Part shown: piece by piece, positions 9,569 to 20,020 of the stretch
How positions within the stretch are numbered: position 1 is the stretch's first letter
Layout: each line of letters begins with the position of its first letter
Assembly (NCBI RefSeq): GCF_913057115.1
Contig: NZ_CAJXNN010000006.1
Span: 41,059-105,058, forward strand
Length of the DNA: 64,000 nucleotides
Source of the DNA: an uncultured Roseovarius sp.
Lineage (GTDB): Bacteria > Pseudomonadota > Alphaproteobacteria > Rhodobacterales > Rhodobacteraceae
Reading direction: 5' to 3'
Translations under genes and position numbers: made by a program
Notes under the pieces: generated by a model
Seen by the model: the letters and a program-made list of their open reading frames with translations, nothing else
The model's database searches: none
Told to the model about the DNA's origin: nothing

Positions 9569-11494
9569 TCAGGCCGACGGCTCGGGCTCGGGCCCGCCAT
9601 CTCCCAAACCGGGCGAGGATTTGGGCTTGGTTTTCGGAATGGCCGTAAAGGATGGCTTTTCATCCTTTTCGGACGATCCATCATCGTCATCCCCGGCTTC
9701 TGGCGGTTCGCCCTTGATCACGCGCTGAATTTCTTCACCGGTCAGGGTCTCGTATTCCAACAGGCCCTGCGCCAGACGCTCCCATTCCTCCTTGCGCTCG
9801 GTCAGGATACTGAAGGCGCGTTCATAAGCCTCGTCAATCAGGCGCTTGACCTCTTCCTCGATCAGCTCCTTGGTATGGGCCGAGATCGAGAAGCCCCCGG
9901 CGCCATTGCCCATGTATCCTTCGTGGGCCTGTTCGTAATCGACGTTACCCACACGATCCGACATGCCCCAGCGCAGCACCATCGCCCGCGCCAGGCCACT
10001 GGCCTGCTGAATGTCACCAGCCGGGCCATTGCTGACGTTATCTTCACCGTACTTGATGATCTCGGCGGCCTTACCCGCCATGGTCATGGCGAGTTTCTGT
10101 TCACATTCGGCCTTGTGCCAATTCAGGCGGTCGATCTCGGGCAGGCTGACCACCATGCCCAGCGCTCCACCACGCGGAATGATCGTCGCCTTGTAAACCG
10201 GGTCACACTGCGGCAGCTCCAAGCCAACAATGGCATGGCCCGCTTCGTGATAAGCAGTCTTTTCCTTCTGGTCGTCGGTCAAGACCATGCTGCGGCGCTC
10301 GGCCCCCATCATCACCTTGTCCTTGGCGTTTTCGAAATCTTCCATGGTCACGAACCGCCGTCCGACGCGCGCCGCCATCAGCGCTGCCTCGTTCACAAGG
10401 TTGGCCAAATCGGCCCCCGAGAACCCGGGCGTCCCACGCGCGATAATGCGCAGGTCCACGTCAGGGCCCAAAGGCGTCTTGCGGGCATGTACGCCCAAGA
10501 TTTTTTCGCGGCCCTTGATATCCGGGTTCGGCACGGTGACCTGACGGTCGAAACGTCCGGGGCGCAATAGCGCCGGGTCCAACACGTCCTTGCGGTTGGT
10601 GGCCGCGATGATGATCACGCCTTCATTGGACTCGAACCCGTCCATCTCAACCAGCAACTGGTTGAGCGTTTGTTCACGCTCATCATTGCCACCGCCATAG
10701 CCCGCGCCACGATGGCGGCCCACGGCGTCGATCTCGTCGATGAAAACGATACAAGGCGCATTTTTCTTGGCCTGCTCGAACATGTCGCGCACACGGCTCG
10801 CACCGACACCCACGAACATTTCCACGAAGTCGGAACCGGAAATGGTGAAGAACGGCACACCCGCTTCACCGGCAATCGCCCGCGCCAGAAGGGTCTTACC
10901 AGTCCCCGGCGGGCCAACAAGCAACGCACCTTTCGGAATCTTGCCGCCCAGTCGGCTGAATTTCTGCGGATTGCGCAGGAATTCGACGATCTCTTCCAGT
11001 TCTTCCTTGGCCTCGTCGATGCCTGCGACGTCGTCAAAGGTTACGCGGCCGTGTTTCTCGGTCAGCATCTTGGCCTTGGACTTGCCAAAGCCCATCGCGC
11101 CACCTTTGCCACCACCCTGCATGCGGTTCATGAAATAAATCCACACACCGATCAAAAGCAGGAACGGCAAAAGCGAAATCAGGAAGGTCTGGAAGCCCGA
11201 CTGCTGCTGCGGCTCAGCATCCACGGGGATGCCTTGTTCGATCAGGGTTTTCGTGATCTCGGCGTCCTCGGGCTTGACGGTGGTGTAATCCTGCCCGTCC
11301 GCGCCGCGGAACCTCACGTTTTCCCCGTCAAGAGTAACCTTGCTGACAGAGCCGTCTTCAACGGCGGTGACGAATTCAGAGTAAGGAATTGACTTGCTCT
11401 GAAGGGTATTGCCCGATCCGCTGAACAGGTTGAACAGCGTCAGAATGACCAGAAATAGCATCAGCCAGAAAGCGATGGTTCTTGCGTTGCCCAA
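9569..11494 (-). CDS. ftsH: ATP-dependent zinc metalloprotease FtsH
   Basis: About 641 residues. It has an N-terminal membrane helix (about 8-25), a periplasmic segment, a second helix (about 105-125), an AAA module with GPPGTGKT and the second region of homology, and the zinc protease motif HEAGHA. It degrades membrane and regulatory proteins at the inner membrane. The start is a rare TTG at 11492-11494, giving [16 protein letters not shown] lies 6 bases upstream, which is the deciding evidence. An alternative TTG at 11509 sits inside that ribosome binding site. The C-terminal tail is Pro/Glu/Asp-rich. It follows tilS by 79 bp. Confidence 0.96.
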   Translation of the reverse strand: MGNARTIAFWLMLFLVILTLFNLFSGSGNTLQSKSIPYSEFVTAVEDGSVSKVTLDGENVRFRGADGQDYTTVKPEDAEITKTLIEQGIPVDAEPQQQSGFQTFLISLLPFLLLIGVWIYFMNRMQGGGKGGAMGFGKSKAKMLTEKHGRVTFDDVAGIDEAKEELEEIVEFLRNPQKFSRLGGKIPKGALLVGPPGTGKTLLARAIAGEAGVPFFTISGSDFVEMFVGVGASRVRDMFEQAKKNAPCIVFIDEIDAVGRHRGAGYGGGNDEREQTLNQLLVEMDGFESNEGVIIIAATNRKDVLDPALLRPGRFDRQVTVPNPDIKGREKILGVHARKTPLGPDVDLRIIARGTPGFSGADLANLVNEAALMAARVGRRFVTMEDFENAKDKVMMGAERRSMVLTDDQKEKTAYHEAGHAIVGLELPQCDPVYKATIIPRGGALGMVVSLPEIDRLNWHKAECEQKLAMTMAGKAAEIIKYGEDNVSNGPAGDIQQASGLARAMVLRWGMSDRVGNVDYEQAHEGYMGNGAGGFSISAHTKELIEEEVKRLIDEAYERAFSILTERKEEWERLAQGLLEYETLTGEEIQRVIKGEPPEAGDDDDGSSEKDEKPSFTAIPKTKPKSSPGLGDGGPEPEPSA

Positions 11495-11573
11495 GGAAAC
11501 TCTCCTCAAAGTTCGAATGGCGAGGACCTATCACAGCCCGCACCCATCTTAAATAGAGATCACACCGACATCT

Positions 11574-12833
11574 TCAATGCGATAAAAACGCGGCGAAGAA
11601 ATCATCGTCAGGGCGCAGGTTGATGGCTCTCCATCCATTTGCCAGCCCCGCAAGCGGCGCCGCGACCAATTCCGCATCGCGCCAAACAGCGGGCGTTGCC
11701 GATAAACTGCGCAAGGGCAATCCGGTCGCGCGCCAGTCCGGGCATTGTGCAACACCCTCTTCGCCAAGGGCCGCGATCCGCACCCCCTCGGGCCATGGCC
11801 CATTCAGCCGCCAGCGGCCATCCCAGACATCTTTGGCCCTGGTGACAAGCTGCGCAACGGCCTTGTACTCGCGCGTTATCCGAATGGTTTCTGCATCGAC
11901 CGACACATGGCAACCATGCAGCGTCATGTCGGTCCCCCCCCGAAGGGATTCCATCATTAATTCCAATGCCTTGCCACGCGGCCCATAGGCCGCCCCGCTG
12001 ACCCACTTCAAGGCCTCCAAAAGCACCCTGCGACAAATCTCGTCGGGCTGAACGCGAAACTTCGACCGGTCCAATACCATATCTCCGGCTTCCACATCGG
12101 CCATATCTCGCGCCGCGATGAAAGCATACCAATTCAGCGTATCGCGCGCTTCGGCCAAATGCACCGCGGTCCGCGACAAACCCGCAACACTGATCCCTAG
12201 TGGCTCAAGCACCTTCAGCGCGTCGCGGGCCTTCACTCGGTCGAACTCCGGGTCAGAATTGCTTGGATCGTCAACCCATTCCAACCCACGACATCGCAAA
12301 ATGTCCCGCAGCTCCTCGCGTCGCACGCCCAGCGCGGGGCGACAAAACACCGTACCCGCGTGTCGTTTGCGCGGTGTCATCGCCGAAAGACCGTCCAGCC
12401 CTGATTCCCGCGCCAATCGCATCAGGAAGGTTTCCGCCTGATCGTCGGCGGTATGGGCAACGGCCACTTGCTCGATCCCATGCCCATTGGCCCACTCGGC
12501 CATCAGATCATATCGCGCCGAGCGAGCGGCCTGTTGTAAATTGCCCGCGCCTGTCCAGCCGCCCCATGTCAGGATATCATGTGGAATGCCCAAGTCCGCA
12601 CAGATGCGCGCCACCGCCCGCGCCTCATCCGCCGCTTCGGCGCGCAAGCCGTGGTCAACCGTCACCACCCGTAGCGCCGGGCCGCCCTCGGCCTGCCATT
12701 GCGCCAAGACAACCAAAAGCCCAAGCGAGTCGCTCCCGCCCGACACCGCCACACCCAATACCTTGGGCGGAGTCGGCAGGAAAAACCCCGTAATTCGGTC
12801 GTGGATCAACGAAAGGTCGCGCGTTACTGACAT
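11574..12833 (-). CDS. tilS: tRNA(Ile)-lysidine synthetase
   Basis: 419 residues. The N-terminal PP-loop motif SGGSDSLGL (about residues 30-38) binds ATP, and HTADDQAETFLMRL is the second signature. TilS converts the wobble cytidine of tRNA-Ile(CAU) to lysidine, which is essential for AUA decoding. The start ATG 12833 overlaps the cpoB stop by 10 bp. The cpoB-tilS-ftsH order is common in this group. Confidence 0.93.
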   Translation of the reverse strand: MSVTRDLSLIHDRITGFFLPTPPKVLGVAVSGGSDSLGLLVVLAQWQAEGGPALRVVTVDHGLRAEAADEARAVARICADLGIPHDILTWGGWTGAGNLQQAARSARYDLMAEWANGHGIEQVAVAHTADDQAETFLMRLARESGLDGLSAMTPRKRHAGTVFCRPALGVRREELRDILRCRGLEWVDDPSNSDPEFDRVKARDALKVLEPLGISVAGLSRTAVHLAEARDTLNWYAFIAARDMADVEAGDMVLDRSKFRVQPDEICRRVLLEALKWVSGAAYGPRGKALELMMESLRGGTDMTLHGCHVSVDAETIRITREYKAVAQLVTRAKDVWDGRWRLNGPWPEGVRIAALGEEGVAQCPDWRATGLPLRSLSATPAVWRDAELVAAPLAGLANGWRAINLRPDDDFFAAFLSH

Positions 12834-13669
12834 CCCAGGTTGCGCATGGAAGACTGCGCCTCAAGGACAGCGTCGGCTTGCGGAAAGCGGGTCTCGACCT
12901 CGGCCAGCGTCACACAAGCCTCCTCGGTCTTGCCCAACCGGCCAAGCGACCGCCCCAAGCGAAACAGCGCATCTGCGGCCACCGGGCCATTCGGGTCGTC
13001 ACTGAACAAATCCAGATAGACGCGCGCGGCTTGCGTCAATTGCCCTGCCCCTTCGAGGGACTCACCCTGCAAAAGCCCCGCTTGGCCCGTCAAAGGCCCA
13101 CCGGGATAGGTCTGCCGGAAGGCGGCGAATTTCTCGGCCGCCGTCTCGTAATTGCCGGCCTCCATTGCCGCCTTGGCGGCATCGAAATCCGATTGCTCGG
13201 CCACAGCCATCTGCGGCTGGTCATCCCCACCGCTGTCTGCATCGGGCAACGTGGCCGCGCCGTTATCGCCGGTGGTCGTGTCGACCCCGCCCAGCGTGGT
13301 GCTTTCACCCAAGCTGCCGATATCGCAATCCTCTTCCAACTCGCACAGCCGGAACTCCAGGTCGCCGATCCGGTTGGCCCCATCCTCGGCCACACGTTCG
13401 ACGCGGAACTCCAACTCCTCGGTTTTCGAGGTCAGCCGCTGCAACTCGCCCTCGATGGCGTTCACCCGGTCCAAAAGGCTGCCGCCCGACGACAACTGAC
13501 CGGCGCCGCCAGTGGTATTCAGCTCGCGCTTCAGCTTCTGAATCTCCACGTAAAGCACCGACAATTCCTGCCGGATATCGGCAAGCGTTTCGGTACGGTC
13601 CTGCGCCGCGACGAACCCTGGCAGGACGACCAGTACACAAAACCCGATAATACGAACGAACCGTTGCAT
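12824..13669 (-). CDS. cpoB: Tol-Pal system protein CpoB (YbgF)
   Basis: 281 residues. It has a signal peptide (MQRF start, hydrophobic core, cleavage near VAAQD), then a coiled-coil trimerisation region with heptad-like leucines (about 30-105), a Gly/Thr/Asp-rich linker, and C-terminal tetratricopeptide repeats beginning SDFDAAKAAMEAGNY and ending at the stop. CpoB works in the periplasm with Tol-Pal to coordinate peptidoglycan synthesis and outer-membrane constriction. I chose ATG 13669 because GGAGG lies 8 bases upstream. Confidence 0.93.
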   Translation of the reverse strand: MQRFVRIIGFCVLVVLPGFVAAQDRTETLADIRQELSVLYVEIQKLKRELNTTGGAGQLSSGGSLLDRVNAIEGELQRLTSKTEELEFRVERVAEDGANRIGDLEFRLCELEEDCDIGSLGESTTLGGVDTTTGDNGAATLPDADSGGDDQPQMAVAEQSDFDAAKAAMEAGNYETAAEKFAAFRQTYPGGPLTGQAGLLQGESLEGAGQLTQAARVYLDLFSDDPNGPVAADALFRLGRSLGRLGKTEEACVTLAEVETRFPQADAVLEAQSSMRNLGCQ

Positions 13670-13694
13670 GGCCGCCCCTCCAATCACGTCATCA

Positions 13695-14210
13695 TCAGCT
13701 TGTCGGAACCACCGAAATCACGGTAACCGCCCGGCGGTTCTTGGCATAGCATGCCTCGCTGCTGCAAATCTCGATCGGGCGTTCCTTGCCATAGCTCACA
13801 ACCTTCAGACGCGAGGGCGCGACGCCCTTGCTGACAAGGTATTCCTGAACCGAATTTGCGCGCCGCGCACCCAGCGCAAGGTTATACTCGCGCGTGCCCT
13901 GCTCGTCGGCATGGCCTTCGATGATGGCCGTGTAATCCGCATTACTCATCAGCCACTGCGCCTGTCCATCCAGCGTGCCCATCGCCGCCGGGCTCAGCGT
14001 GGACTGGTCCACCGCGAACAAGACCCGGTCCCCGATCGCCTGCTGGAAATACAGCGGCGAATTGGGATCTTGCGCGCTGCCTGGCGCAAACCCGCCTGCG
14101 CCCGCGCCATTCAGATCAACGGTATTGGTATCGTCGAACCGGTCCGCATTGGTACAGGCCGCCAAGGCCAGCCCGGCGCAGAGAAGTGCAACTTTGCTCA
14201 TATGTTTCAT
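13695..14210 (-). CDS. pal: Peptidoglycan-associated lipoprotein Pal
   Basis: 171 residues. A lipoprotein signal ends in LALAAC, with the lipidated cysteine at residue 19. The OmpA-like domain carries the peptidoglycan-binding stretch EGHADEQGTREYNLALGARR. Pal anchors the outer membrane to the cell wall and is recruited by TolB. ATG 14210 was preferred over 14201 because a GGGGCG-like site lies upstream; both give the same lipoprotein. Confidence 0.94.
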   Translation of the reverse strand: MKHMSKVALLCAGLALAACTNADRFDDTNTVDLNGAGAGGFAPGSAQDPNSPLYFQQAIGDRVLFAVDQSTLSPAAMGTLDGQAQWLMSNADYTAIIEGHADEQGTREYNLALGARRANSVQEYLVSKGVAPSRLKVVSYGKERPIEICSSEACYAKNRRAVTVISVVPTS

Positions 14211-14299
14211 GGTGTTTCGCCCCACTCGCTTATCTGTCGTTGTGCTCAGTTTTCTTCTACCACAGGCCGCGCGCCATGGAAACGCGCGGAAATCCATAC

Positions 14300-15622
14300 T
14301 CAATCCTGCAAAGGCGACCACGCCGGGTCACTCGCGCCGGTGCTCGTGGGCACCTGACGCGGGTTGCGCCCGGTGATATCCACCGTGTAAAGGCTCGCCC
14401 GGCCCTGCGCCCCTTGGGTTTCGCGGGTGAACATGATCACCCGGCCATTGGGCGCCCATGTCGGCCCCTCATCAAGGAACGAAGCGGTCAAAAGCCGCTC
14501 CTCGCTGCCGTCGGTACGCATCACACCAATATGAAACCGCCCCTTGGATTGCTTGGTAAAGGCAATCAGGTCACCACGCGGCGACCAGACGGGTGTGCCA
14601 TAACGCCCCTGCCCGAAACTGATCCGCCGCGCCTCGCCGCCACCGGCGGGCATGACGTAAATCTGCGGCACGCCCGACCGGTCCGACTCGAAAACGATCT
14701 GGCTGCCGTCCGGGCTGAAGCTCGGTGCGGTTTCAATCGACGGTGCGCTGGTCAGGCGTGTGTTGGCCCCGGTGTTCAAATCCATTCGGTAGAGGTCTGT
14801 ATTGCCACCGCGTGTCAGCGAATAGACCACCGTCTGCCCATCCGGGCCAAACCGCGGCGCGAAACTCATGGTGCCATCCTGACTTTCCAGAACGCGCCGT
14901 TGCACGCTGCCAACATCCAACAGGTAAATCCGTGGGAACCCGCTTTCATAGCTGGTGTAAAGCACCCGGTCGCCATTGGGCGAAAACCGTGGCGCCAAGA
15001 CGATCGACGAACTATCGGTCAGGTATTTCACATTGGCGCCATCGTAATCCATGATCGCGAGCCTTTTTTGCCTCGCATCCTTCGGGCCGGTTTCCGCAAC
15101 AAACACCACACGGCTGTCGAAATAGGGCGCTTCCCCTGTAATCCGGCTATAGACCTGATCGGCGACCTTGTGCGCAATCCTGCGCCACCCCGCCTGCGTC
15201 CCCACCAATTGCAACCCGTCGCCCAGCTCCTGACCGGCAAACACATCGAACAGGCGGAAGCGCACAATCACTTTGCCGCCATCGTCGACACTCACGGCAC
15301 CGGTGATCAAAGCCTGCGCATTGATCGCCTTCCAATCGGCAAACTGCACGGGGCTGGAAAAACTGGTGATCTTGCTGATGAAGGCCTCAGGCTGAATCTC
15401 TCGGAACAATCCGGTGCCGGCCAAATCCGCGGCGATGACATTGGCGATCTGACGGCCCAATTCGGCCCCCGCCGCATTGTCCGATACAAAATCAGGTGCT
15501 GCGAAGGGCATCGGCTCGATAACGCCCTCGGTGATTTCAATCCGCAACGGCCCGTCTTGGGCGGCCACCGGGACAGCCCACATAAAGCACGCCAACAAGA
15601 GGCTCAGTACATACCGCATCAT
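14300..15622 (-). CDS. tolB: Tol-Pal system periplasmic beta-propeller TolB
   Basis: 440 residues. A signal peptide ends near VAAQDG, an N-terminal domain covers about 25-160, and a six-bladed beta-propeller follows with repeats such as [24 protein letters not shown] and [12 protein letters not shown]. TolB is periplasmic and links Pal to TolA. The start is tandem ATGATG (15622/15619); the TolA stop (TGA at 15619-15621) overlaps it, so translation is coupled. Confidence 0.95.
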   Translation of the reverse strand: MMRYVLSLLLACFMWAVPVAAQDGPLRIEITEGVIEPMPFAAPDFVSDNAAGAELGRQIANVIAADLAGTGLFREIQPEAFISKITSFSSPVQFADWKAINAQALITGAVSVDDGGKVIVRFRLFDVFAGQELGDGLQLVGTQAGWRRIAHKVADQVYSRITGEAPYFDSRVVFVAETGPKDARQKRLAIMDYDGANVKYLTDSSSIVLAPRFSPNGDRVLYTSYESGFPRIYLLDVGSVQRRVLESQDGTMSFAPRFGPDGQTVVYSLTRGGNTDLYRMDLNTGANTRLTSAPSIETAPSFSPDGSQIVFESDRSGVPQIYVMPAGGGEARRISFGQGRYGTPVWSPRGDLIAFTKQSKGRFHIGVMRTDGSEERLLTASFLDEGPTWAPNGRVIMFTRETQGAQGRASLYTVDITGRNPRQVPTSTGASDPAWSPLQD

Positions 15623-16722
15623 TTGATCCTCATTCTCTCCGGATTGAATGTCATTTCAATGTCGCGCCAATGGTCATATTTTTCGACCGGCAAGTCGAAA
15701 CCGCCCGATCCACAGCGAATAATCGCCCGGCGCGCGGCCTCGAAGGCCTGTTTCGCCGCCGCCCCATTGCCCCCCGATGAACTCAGCATCTTGATCGAAC
15801 TGGTCACCGGCTTGCCGTTTTCGGCCATCTCGACCGCCACCACCACCGTGGTGCGCAAGGCCTCGGAACTCAACGACCCCACGTTCCAGCAATTCTGCAC
15901 CGCCACCCGTAAAGCATCCTTTTCGCCTGCCGTCAGCGGCGGGCCTTGCGGGGCCTCATTGCTGCTCGTGCCGCTTTGGCCCAGCGCTTCGGCCAGCGCA
16001 TCGTTGACCGCGCTATTGTCGGTCTCGGGGGCCGCTGGCTCGGCTGTTTCCGTCGGCTCAGGCCGCGTCGGACGGGTGCGTGGCCGGATCGACTGCGCCG
16101 GGGCGGCATTCGCCACATCGTTTTCTTCCGCCTCGGTCACGATCTCGGTCGTGGCTTCCTCCGGGGCGGTGGCCTCGCTTTCCTCCTCGACCACCTCGGC
16201 AGGCTCCTCGCTCGGGCTCACCTCCTGACGCTCCACGTCATCCACCTGAACATCCGGCTCGGGCTCCGCCACGGGTTCAGGCGCGACACGCGGCGCCGGG
16301 CGCTGTTGCGGACGCGGCGATTCTTCCGGCACCAACAGCGCGGTATCTTCCTGCGGCGGCTGCATCACGGGGGGTTCATCGCTCACATCGGCCTGCGGCA
16401 CCGGCGCAGGCTCCACTGGCTCAGGCACCTCATCGGGCGGCGGGGTTTCGGCCACCTCCGGCTCACTGCGTTCAGGCGGGGTATCAGCCTCACTGGTCAA
16501 CGCCGGGGCCTCGCCCTCCTGCGGCGGCTCGGGCGTGTCCACATTGGCCACCGCCTCGGGGATACTCTCCCCTTGGGTCAAGGCCGCGAACTCCTCGGCG
16601 GAAATCGCCGTCACCTCGGTCACCTCAAACGGCAGCGGCTCGGATTGGAACGCACCGCCGAACAAGGCAAAAGCGATCAGGCCCAGATGGCCCGCCCCGG
16701 ATATGACCTGTCCGGTGTTCAC
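15619..16722 (-). CDS. tolA: Tol-Pal system energy-transducing protein TolA
   Basis: 367 residues from a GTG at 16720-16722, with AGGGGA about 8 bases upstream. One N-terminal membrane helix (about 8-24) is followed by a long Pro/Glu-rich stalk (about 40-240), then a TonB/TolA-type C-terminal domain starting near [16 protein letters not shown]. The stalk is proline-acidic rather than the Ala/Lys/Glu helix of enterobacterial TolA, which is normal for alphaproteobacteria. It transmits proton-motive energy from TolQR to the outer membrane. Confidence 0.9.
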   Translation of the reverse strand: MNTGQVISGAGHLGLIAFALFGGAFQSEPLPFEVTEVTAISAEEFAALTQGESIPEAVANVDTPEPPQEGEAPALTSEADTPPERSEPEVAETPPPDEVPEPVEPAPVPQADVSDEPPVMQPPQEDTALLVPEESPRPQQRPAPRVAPEPVAEPEPDVQVDDVERQEVSPSEEPAEVVEEESEATAPEEATTEIVTEAEENDVANAAPAQSIRPRTRPTRPEPTETAEPAAPETDNSAVNDALAEALGQSGTSSNEAPQGPPLTAGEKDALRVAVQNCWNVGSLSSEALRTTVVVAVEMAENGKPVTSSIKMLSSSGGNGAAAKQAFEAARRAIIRCGSGGFDLPVEKYDHWRDIEMTFNPERMRIK

Positions 16723-16731
16723 CAGAATCCC

Positions 16732-17208
16732 CTAGCCGTCCTGCTCATCAAGACGCGGGCCACCGGTATCGGTGACAAGCCCGATATTGCCAAAACCACC
16801 ACGATTGAGCGCGCCCATCACCTGCATCACATCCGCATAGGGCACGGCCCCATCCGCCCGCAGGAAAACCCGCGTGCTGTCGCGCTCGGTCGCAATCGCC
16901 CGTAGCTTGGCAACTAATTCCTCACGCGCCACTTCGCTGGTCTGGATCATCACCACGCCGTCCGCCGTCACCGTCACGGTCAGCGGCTCTTCTTCCTCAC
17001 CCGGCAGGGCATTGGCCGCAGTTTCGGGCAGTTCCACCGGCACGCCCACGGTCATCAAAGGTGCTGCCACCATGAAGATGATCAGCAGCACCAGCATCAC
17101 GTCGACAAAAGGCGTGACGTTGATCTCGGCCATGGGGCGCGACCGCCCGCGTCCACGCCGCCTGCGCCCGCTGCCACCGTCGGATTTCTGAACGACACCC
17201 GCGCCCAT
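16732..17208 (-). CDS. tolR: Biopolymer transport protein TolR (ExbD family)
   Basis: 158 residues. An N-terminal Arg/Gly-rich cytoplasmic tail precedes INVTPFVDVMLVLLIIFMV, the single membrane helix, which contains the conserved aspartate of the proton path. The periplasmic domain follows. TolR forms the stator with TolQ. It starts 3 bp after the tolQ stop and ends 9 bp before the tolA start. Confidence 0.94.
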   Translation of the reverse strand: MGAGVVQKSDGGSGRRRRGRGRSRPMAEINVTPFVDVMLVLLIIFMVAAPLMTVGVPVELPETAANALPGEEEEPLTVTVTADGVVMIQTSEVAREELVAKLRAIATERDSTRVFLRADGAVPYADVMQVMGALNRGGFGNIGLVTDTGGPRLDEQDG

Positions 17209-17211
17209 GGC

Positions 17212-17907
17212 TCAGCTGTCCAACTGACGGCTAAGAATGGTCGCGAACTCATCGGCGAAGGCCTCGTAACTGGCCACGATCCGATCGCTGTCCGCACTCA
17301 GCTTGTTGTAGAAAATAACCGCCGGAATAGCCGCCAACAGGCCAAGGCCCGTGGCCAAAAGCGCCTCGGCAATCCCCGGTGCGACCACTGCGAGATTGGT
17401 GTTCTGCTGCTCGGCGATCTCGATAAAGGCATTCATGATGCCCCAGACCGTCCCGAACAGCCCAACGAAAGGCGCGGTCGAGCCGACAGTCGCCAGAACC
17501 GACAGCCCGCTTTGCAAATCCTCGGCCTCCTTGGCAATCGCCACATCCATGCTCCGGTCAATCCGCGCCGTGGCCCCGGCAATCAGCCCGCCATCGTTGC
17601 GATGCGACCGCCGCCATTCCATCATGCCAGCGGCAAAGACCCGCTCGGACTGGCCAGCCGGGTCCGCCCCGATCTCCTCGAACAACTCGTCCAAAGGCTC
17701 ACCCGACCAGAAGCGCCGGTCAAACACCTCGGCCTCGGCCCGGGCCTTTCTATAGTTGATGAGCTTTTGAATGATGATCGCCCACGCCCAGAACGACGCG
17801 ATCACAAGCATCACCATAACCAATTTTACGATCAGGGTTGCACGCGCGAATAGCGCCCACATGGAGAATTCCATCTCCTGCGCCATCGCAAGGGTTTCTG
17901 CTTCCAT
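17212..17907 (-). CDS. tolQ: Tol-Pal system proton channel TolQ
   Basis: 231 residues with the MotA/TolQ/ExbB layout: one N-terminal helix (about 22-45), a large cytoplasmic loop, then two helices, with VGSTAPFVGLFGTVWGIMNAF at the start of the second and TGLGLLAAIPAV in the third. With TolR it forms the proton-driven motor of the Tol-Pal machine. It is the first gene of the tolQRAB-pal-cpoB run; ybgC lies 116 bp upstream on the same strand. Confidence 0.95.
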   Translation of the reverse strand: MEAETLAMAQEMEFSMWALFARATLIVKLVMVMLVIASFWAWAIIIQKLINYRKARAEAEVFDRRFWSGEPLDELFEEIGADPAGQSERVFAAGMMEWRRSHRNDGGLIAGATARIDRSMDVAIAKEAEDLQSGLSVLATVGSTAPFVGLFGTVWGIMNAFIEIAEQQNTNLAVVAPGIAEALLATGLGLLAAIPAVIFYNKLSADSDRIVASYEAFADEFATILSRQLDS

Positions 17908-18023
17908 AAGCCTGCTCTTTTTCCGCCTCTGGCCGTGTTTTCCGACCTTATTGAGGATGAAACTAGCCGAATTTAAAGGGGAAAGCCAACCAGAACCGCA
18001 TCACGCGGCACAAATCAGCGTGA

Positions 18024-18413
18024 TCAATGCAGGATCAGGCGGATATTCGCCGGTAAGCGCGCAGGCGTGCCGCCCTCGCCAATGCAGACAATCGTCACTT
18101 GCGCGGCGAATAAAACCTCCTCACCACGCACCACTTGCTGGTCCATGACCAACCGCGCGCCGGTCACCGCCTGCGTGCTGGTCCGCACTTCCAACTCATC
18201 ATCGAACTTGGCCGAGCTCAGATAATCCGCCTCCACCCGCCGCACGGCGAACACCACGCCATCTTTTTCGCGCATCTCGTTCTGGTCGATGCCCATCTCA
18301 CGCACCCAAGCACTGCGCGCACGTTCGATATACTTCAGGTAATTGGCATAATAGACGATACCGCCCATGTCGGTATCTTCGTAATAAACGCGAATGGGAA
18401 AGCGATGGGTCAT
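18024..18413 (-). CDS. ybgC: YbgC-family acyl-CoA thioesterase
   Basis: 129 residues, hotdog fold. The catalytic stretch YYEDTDMGGIVYYANYLKY near the N-terminus is diagnostic. YbgC acts on acyl-CoA or acyl-ACP and is regularly encoded just upstream of tolQ, as here, suggesting a role in envelope phospholipid metabolism. ATG start at 18413. Confidence 0.93.
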   Translation of the reverse strand: MTHRFPIRVYYEDTDMGGIVYYANYLKYIERARSAWVREMGIDQNEMREKDGVVFAVRRVEADYLSSAKFDDELEVRTSTQAVTGARLVMDQQVVRGEEVLFAAQVTIVCIGEGGTPARLPANIRLILH

Positions 18414-18449
18414 GCCCGCACCCTATGGTGCAGTTCTCCTGCCCGCAAC

Positions 18450-18992
18450 CTACCCCAGATCATAAAGCGCCAATTCCTCATAACGCGCGCCGTCTTGTGA
18501 CAGGATTGAGCGGTAAAGCCCAAACTGCACCACCTCGACCGGCTCCAACCGAAAGGCCCCATGCGCCTCCAAAAACGATCCCAGCCGGTCCAACTCAAAC
18601 TGCGGCATGCGCCGGGAAAACCGCGACAGCGTCACATGCGGGCGAAACCGCTTTCGCGGCAGTTCCAGCCCAACACCCCGCGCCGCCGCATGGACCTTGT
18701 CGCGCAACGCCGTGAGCGCCGCACAGGGCTCAACCCCGGCAAAGACCATGCGCGGGTCATCGCCGCCAAAAACATCCACCCCGCGCATATCCAAGGTCAC
18801 AGGCGCGGCCTCGATCTCGCACAGTGCACCATGCACCTCCTCGGCCTCCCCCGGCTCCAGATCGCCCAGAAAGGCCAAGGTCACATGCAGGTTTTCACGC
18901 GGCACCACCCGCCCGACCGAGATATCGCCCTGTAATCGCTCAAGCGCCTCGGCCAGATCATCAGGCAAGGGAAGGGCCACAAAGGCCCGCAT
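18450..18992 (-). CDS. thpR: RNA 2',3'-cyclic phosphodiesterase
   Basis: 180 residues with the two HxTL motifs of the 2H phosphoesterase superfamily: HVTL at 36-39 and HVTL at about 124. ThpR (LigT) opens 2',3'-cyclic phosphates at RNA ends. Its ATG overlaps the stop of the upstream LysM-protein gene by one base (TAATG), so these genes are probably co-transcribed. Confidence 0.9.
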   Translation of the reverse strand: MRAFVALPLPDDLAEALERLQGDISVGRVVPRENLHVTLAFLGDLEPGEAEEVHGALCEIEAAPVTLDMRGVDVFGGDDPRMVFAGVEPCAALTALRDKVHAAARGVGLELPRKRFRPHVTLSRFSRRMPQFELDRLGSFLEAHGAFRLEPVEVVQFGLYRSILSQDGARYEELALYDLG

Positions 18993-20017
18993 TACTTCAA
19001 CTGGCCCCAGAAAATCTCAAGGTGGCGCGAGACGATCTCGTTATACCGGCCACTCTCGCGCAGCGCCGCCAGCCCGGCATTGATCCGGTACAAATGCGTC
19101 GTCCCCCGCCAATGCTTTTTCGAGATGATCACATGCAGGCTTTCGCGCGACAGCGGCAGGTCCAGCGGCACAACACGGCCCCTTAACCCCATGGCCACGA
19201 TCTTGGACGCCCCAAGAAAGACATTCACCGTCACCGCATCCACCTTGTCGGCCATCAACTGCTCGAAACAGGCCTCGGGGCTCTCGGGCTGCACAAGGGT
19301 GATCTTGCCATCGACCAACCACCGCCGGTCAGCCCGGTCCAGATCATGGGTGAAATACCCCGCCGGACGGCACAGCCGCTTGCCGATCAAATCCGCATCA
19401 CTGGTATAGGCAAAATCGCTCCCCTCCCGCTTGAACAGCATGATGGGCAATTCCATCAGCGGCTCCGAGAAATGGAAATTCTTGCAGCGCTCATTGTCGG
19501 GCGTCGCCGCGCAGTCGGGCTTCAACCACGGAAACCCCATGTCATAGGATTTCTGATCCAACAGCGGGAACAGATGCTGTGACCAATCATCCTCCCAAGC
19601 CACCGCATAAGGCACCGGCGAAGGGCTCAATTCCAAAGCGGCATTGACCAGTTCGGTGACCATCCCCTCGCCCGGCCAATTGCGATCGGTAAATGGCAGG
19701 TAATTGCCCCCGGTCAACAGGGTCATTTCCGCCTCGGCCTTGCGCAGGGGCGTGGCATCCGGCTCGGTCGAAGTCGCGGGGCAAGGGATGTATACATCCG
19801 TCCCCGGCACCGCGTTTTGCCCCTGCAACACCGCCTGATTGGCATAGTAAACCAAGGTCCATTGCTGCGAGGTGCCATAATGCGCCTCGGCAATGGAAAA
19901 CAACGTATCGCCCGGCTGCACCTTGTAGGTCACATCGCACAATGCCTGCGCCATCCCCGGCAAGGCGGCCAAAGCCACCCACGCCAGCGCGTATCGGATC
20001 AATCCAAGCCCCCGCAT
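18992..20017 (-). CDS. LysM domain plus solute-binding-domain protein (copy 2)
   Basis: 341 residues. A signal peptide ends near AQALCD, a LysM module follows (VQPGDTLFSIAEAHYGT, about 31-75), and then a family-3 extracellular solute-binding domain starts near LTGGNYLPFTDRNWPGEGM. The export signal and LysM place it in the periplasm on peptidoglycan. No permease or ATPase gene is adjacent, so the binding domain may sense or sequester a ligand rather than feed a transporter. It is a tandem paralogue of the next gene upstream (20021-21103), which it follows by 3 bp. Confidence 0.78.
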   Translation of the reverse strand: MRGLGLIRYALAWVALAALPGMAQALCDVTYKVQPGDTLFSIAEAHYGTSQQWTLVYYANQAVLQGQNAVPGTDVYIPCPATSTEPDATPLRKAEAEMTLLTGGNYLPFTDRNWPGEGMVTELVNAALELSPSPVPYAVAWEDDWSQHLFPLLDQKSYDMGFPWLKPDCAATPDNERCKNFHFSEPLMELPIMLFKREGSDFAYTSDADLIGKRLCRPAGYFTHDLDRADRRWLVDGKITLVQPESPEACFEQLMADKVDAVTVNVFLGASKIVAMGLRGRVVPLDLPLSRESLHVIISKKHWRGTTHLYRINAGLAALRESGRYNEIVSRHLEIFWGQLK

Positions 20018-20020
20018 GGC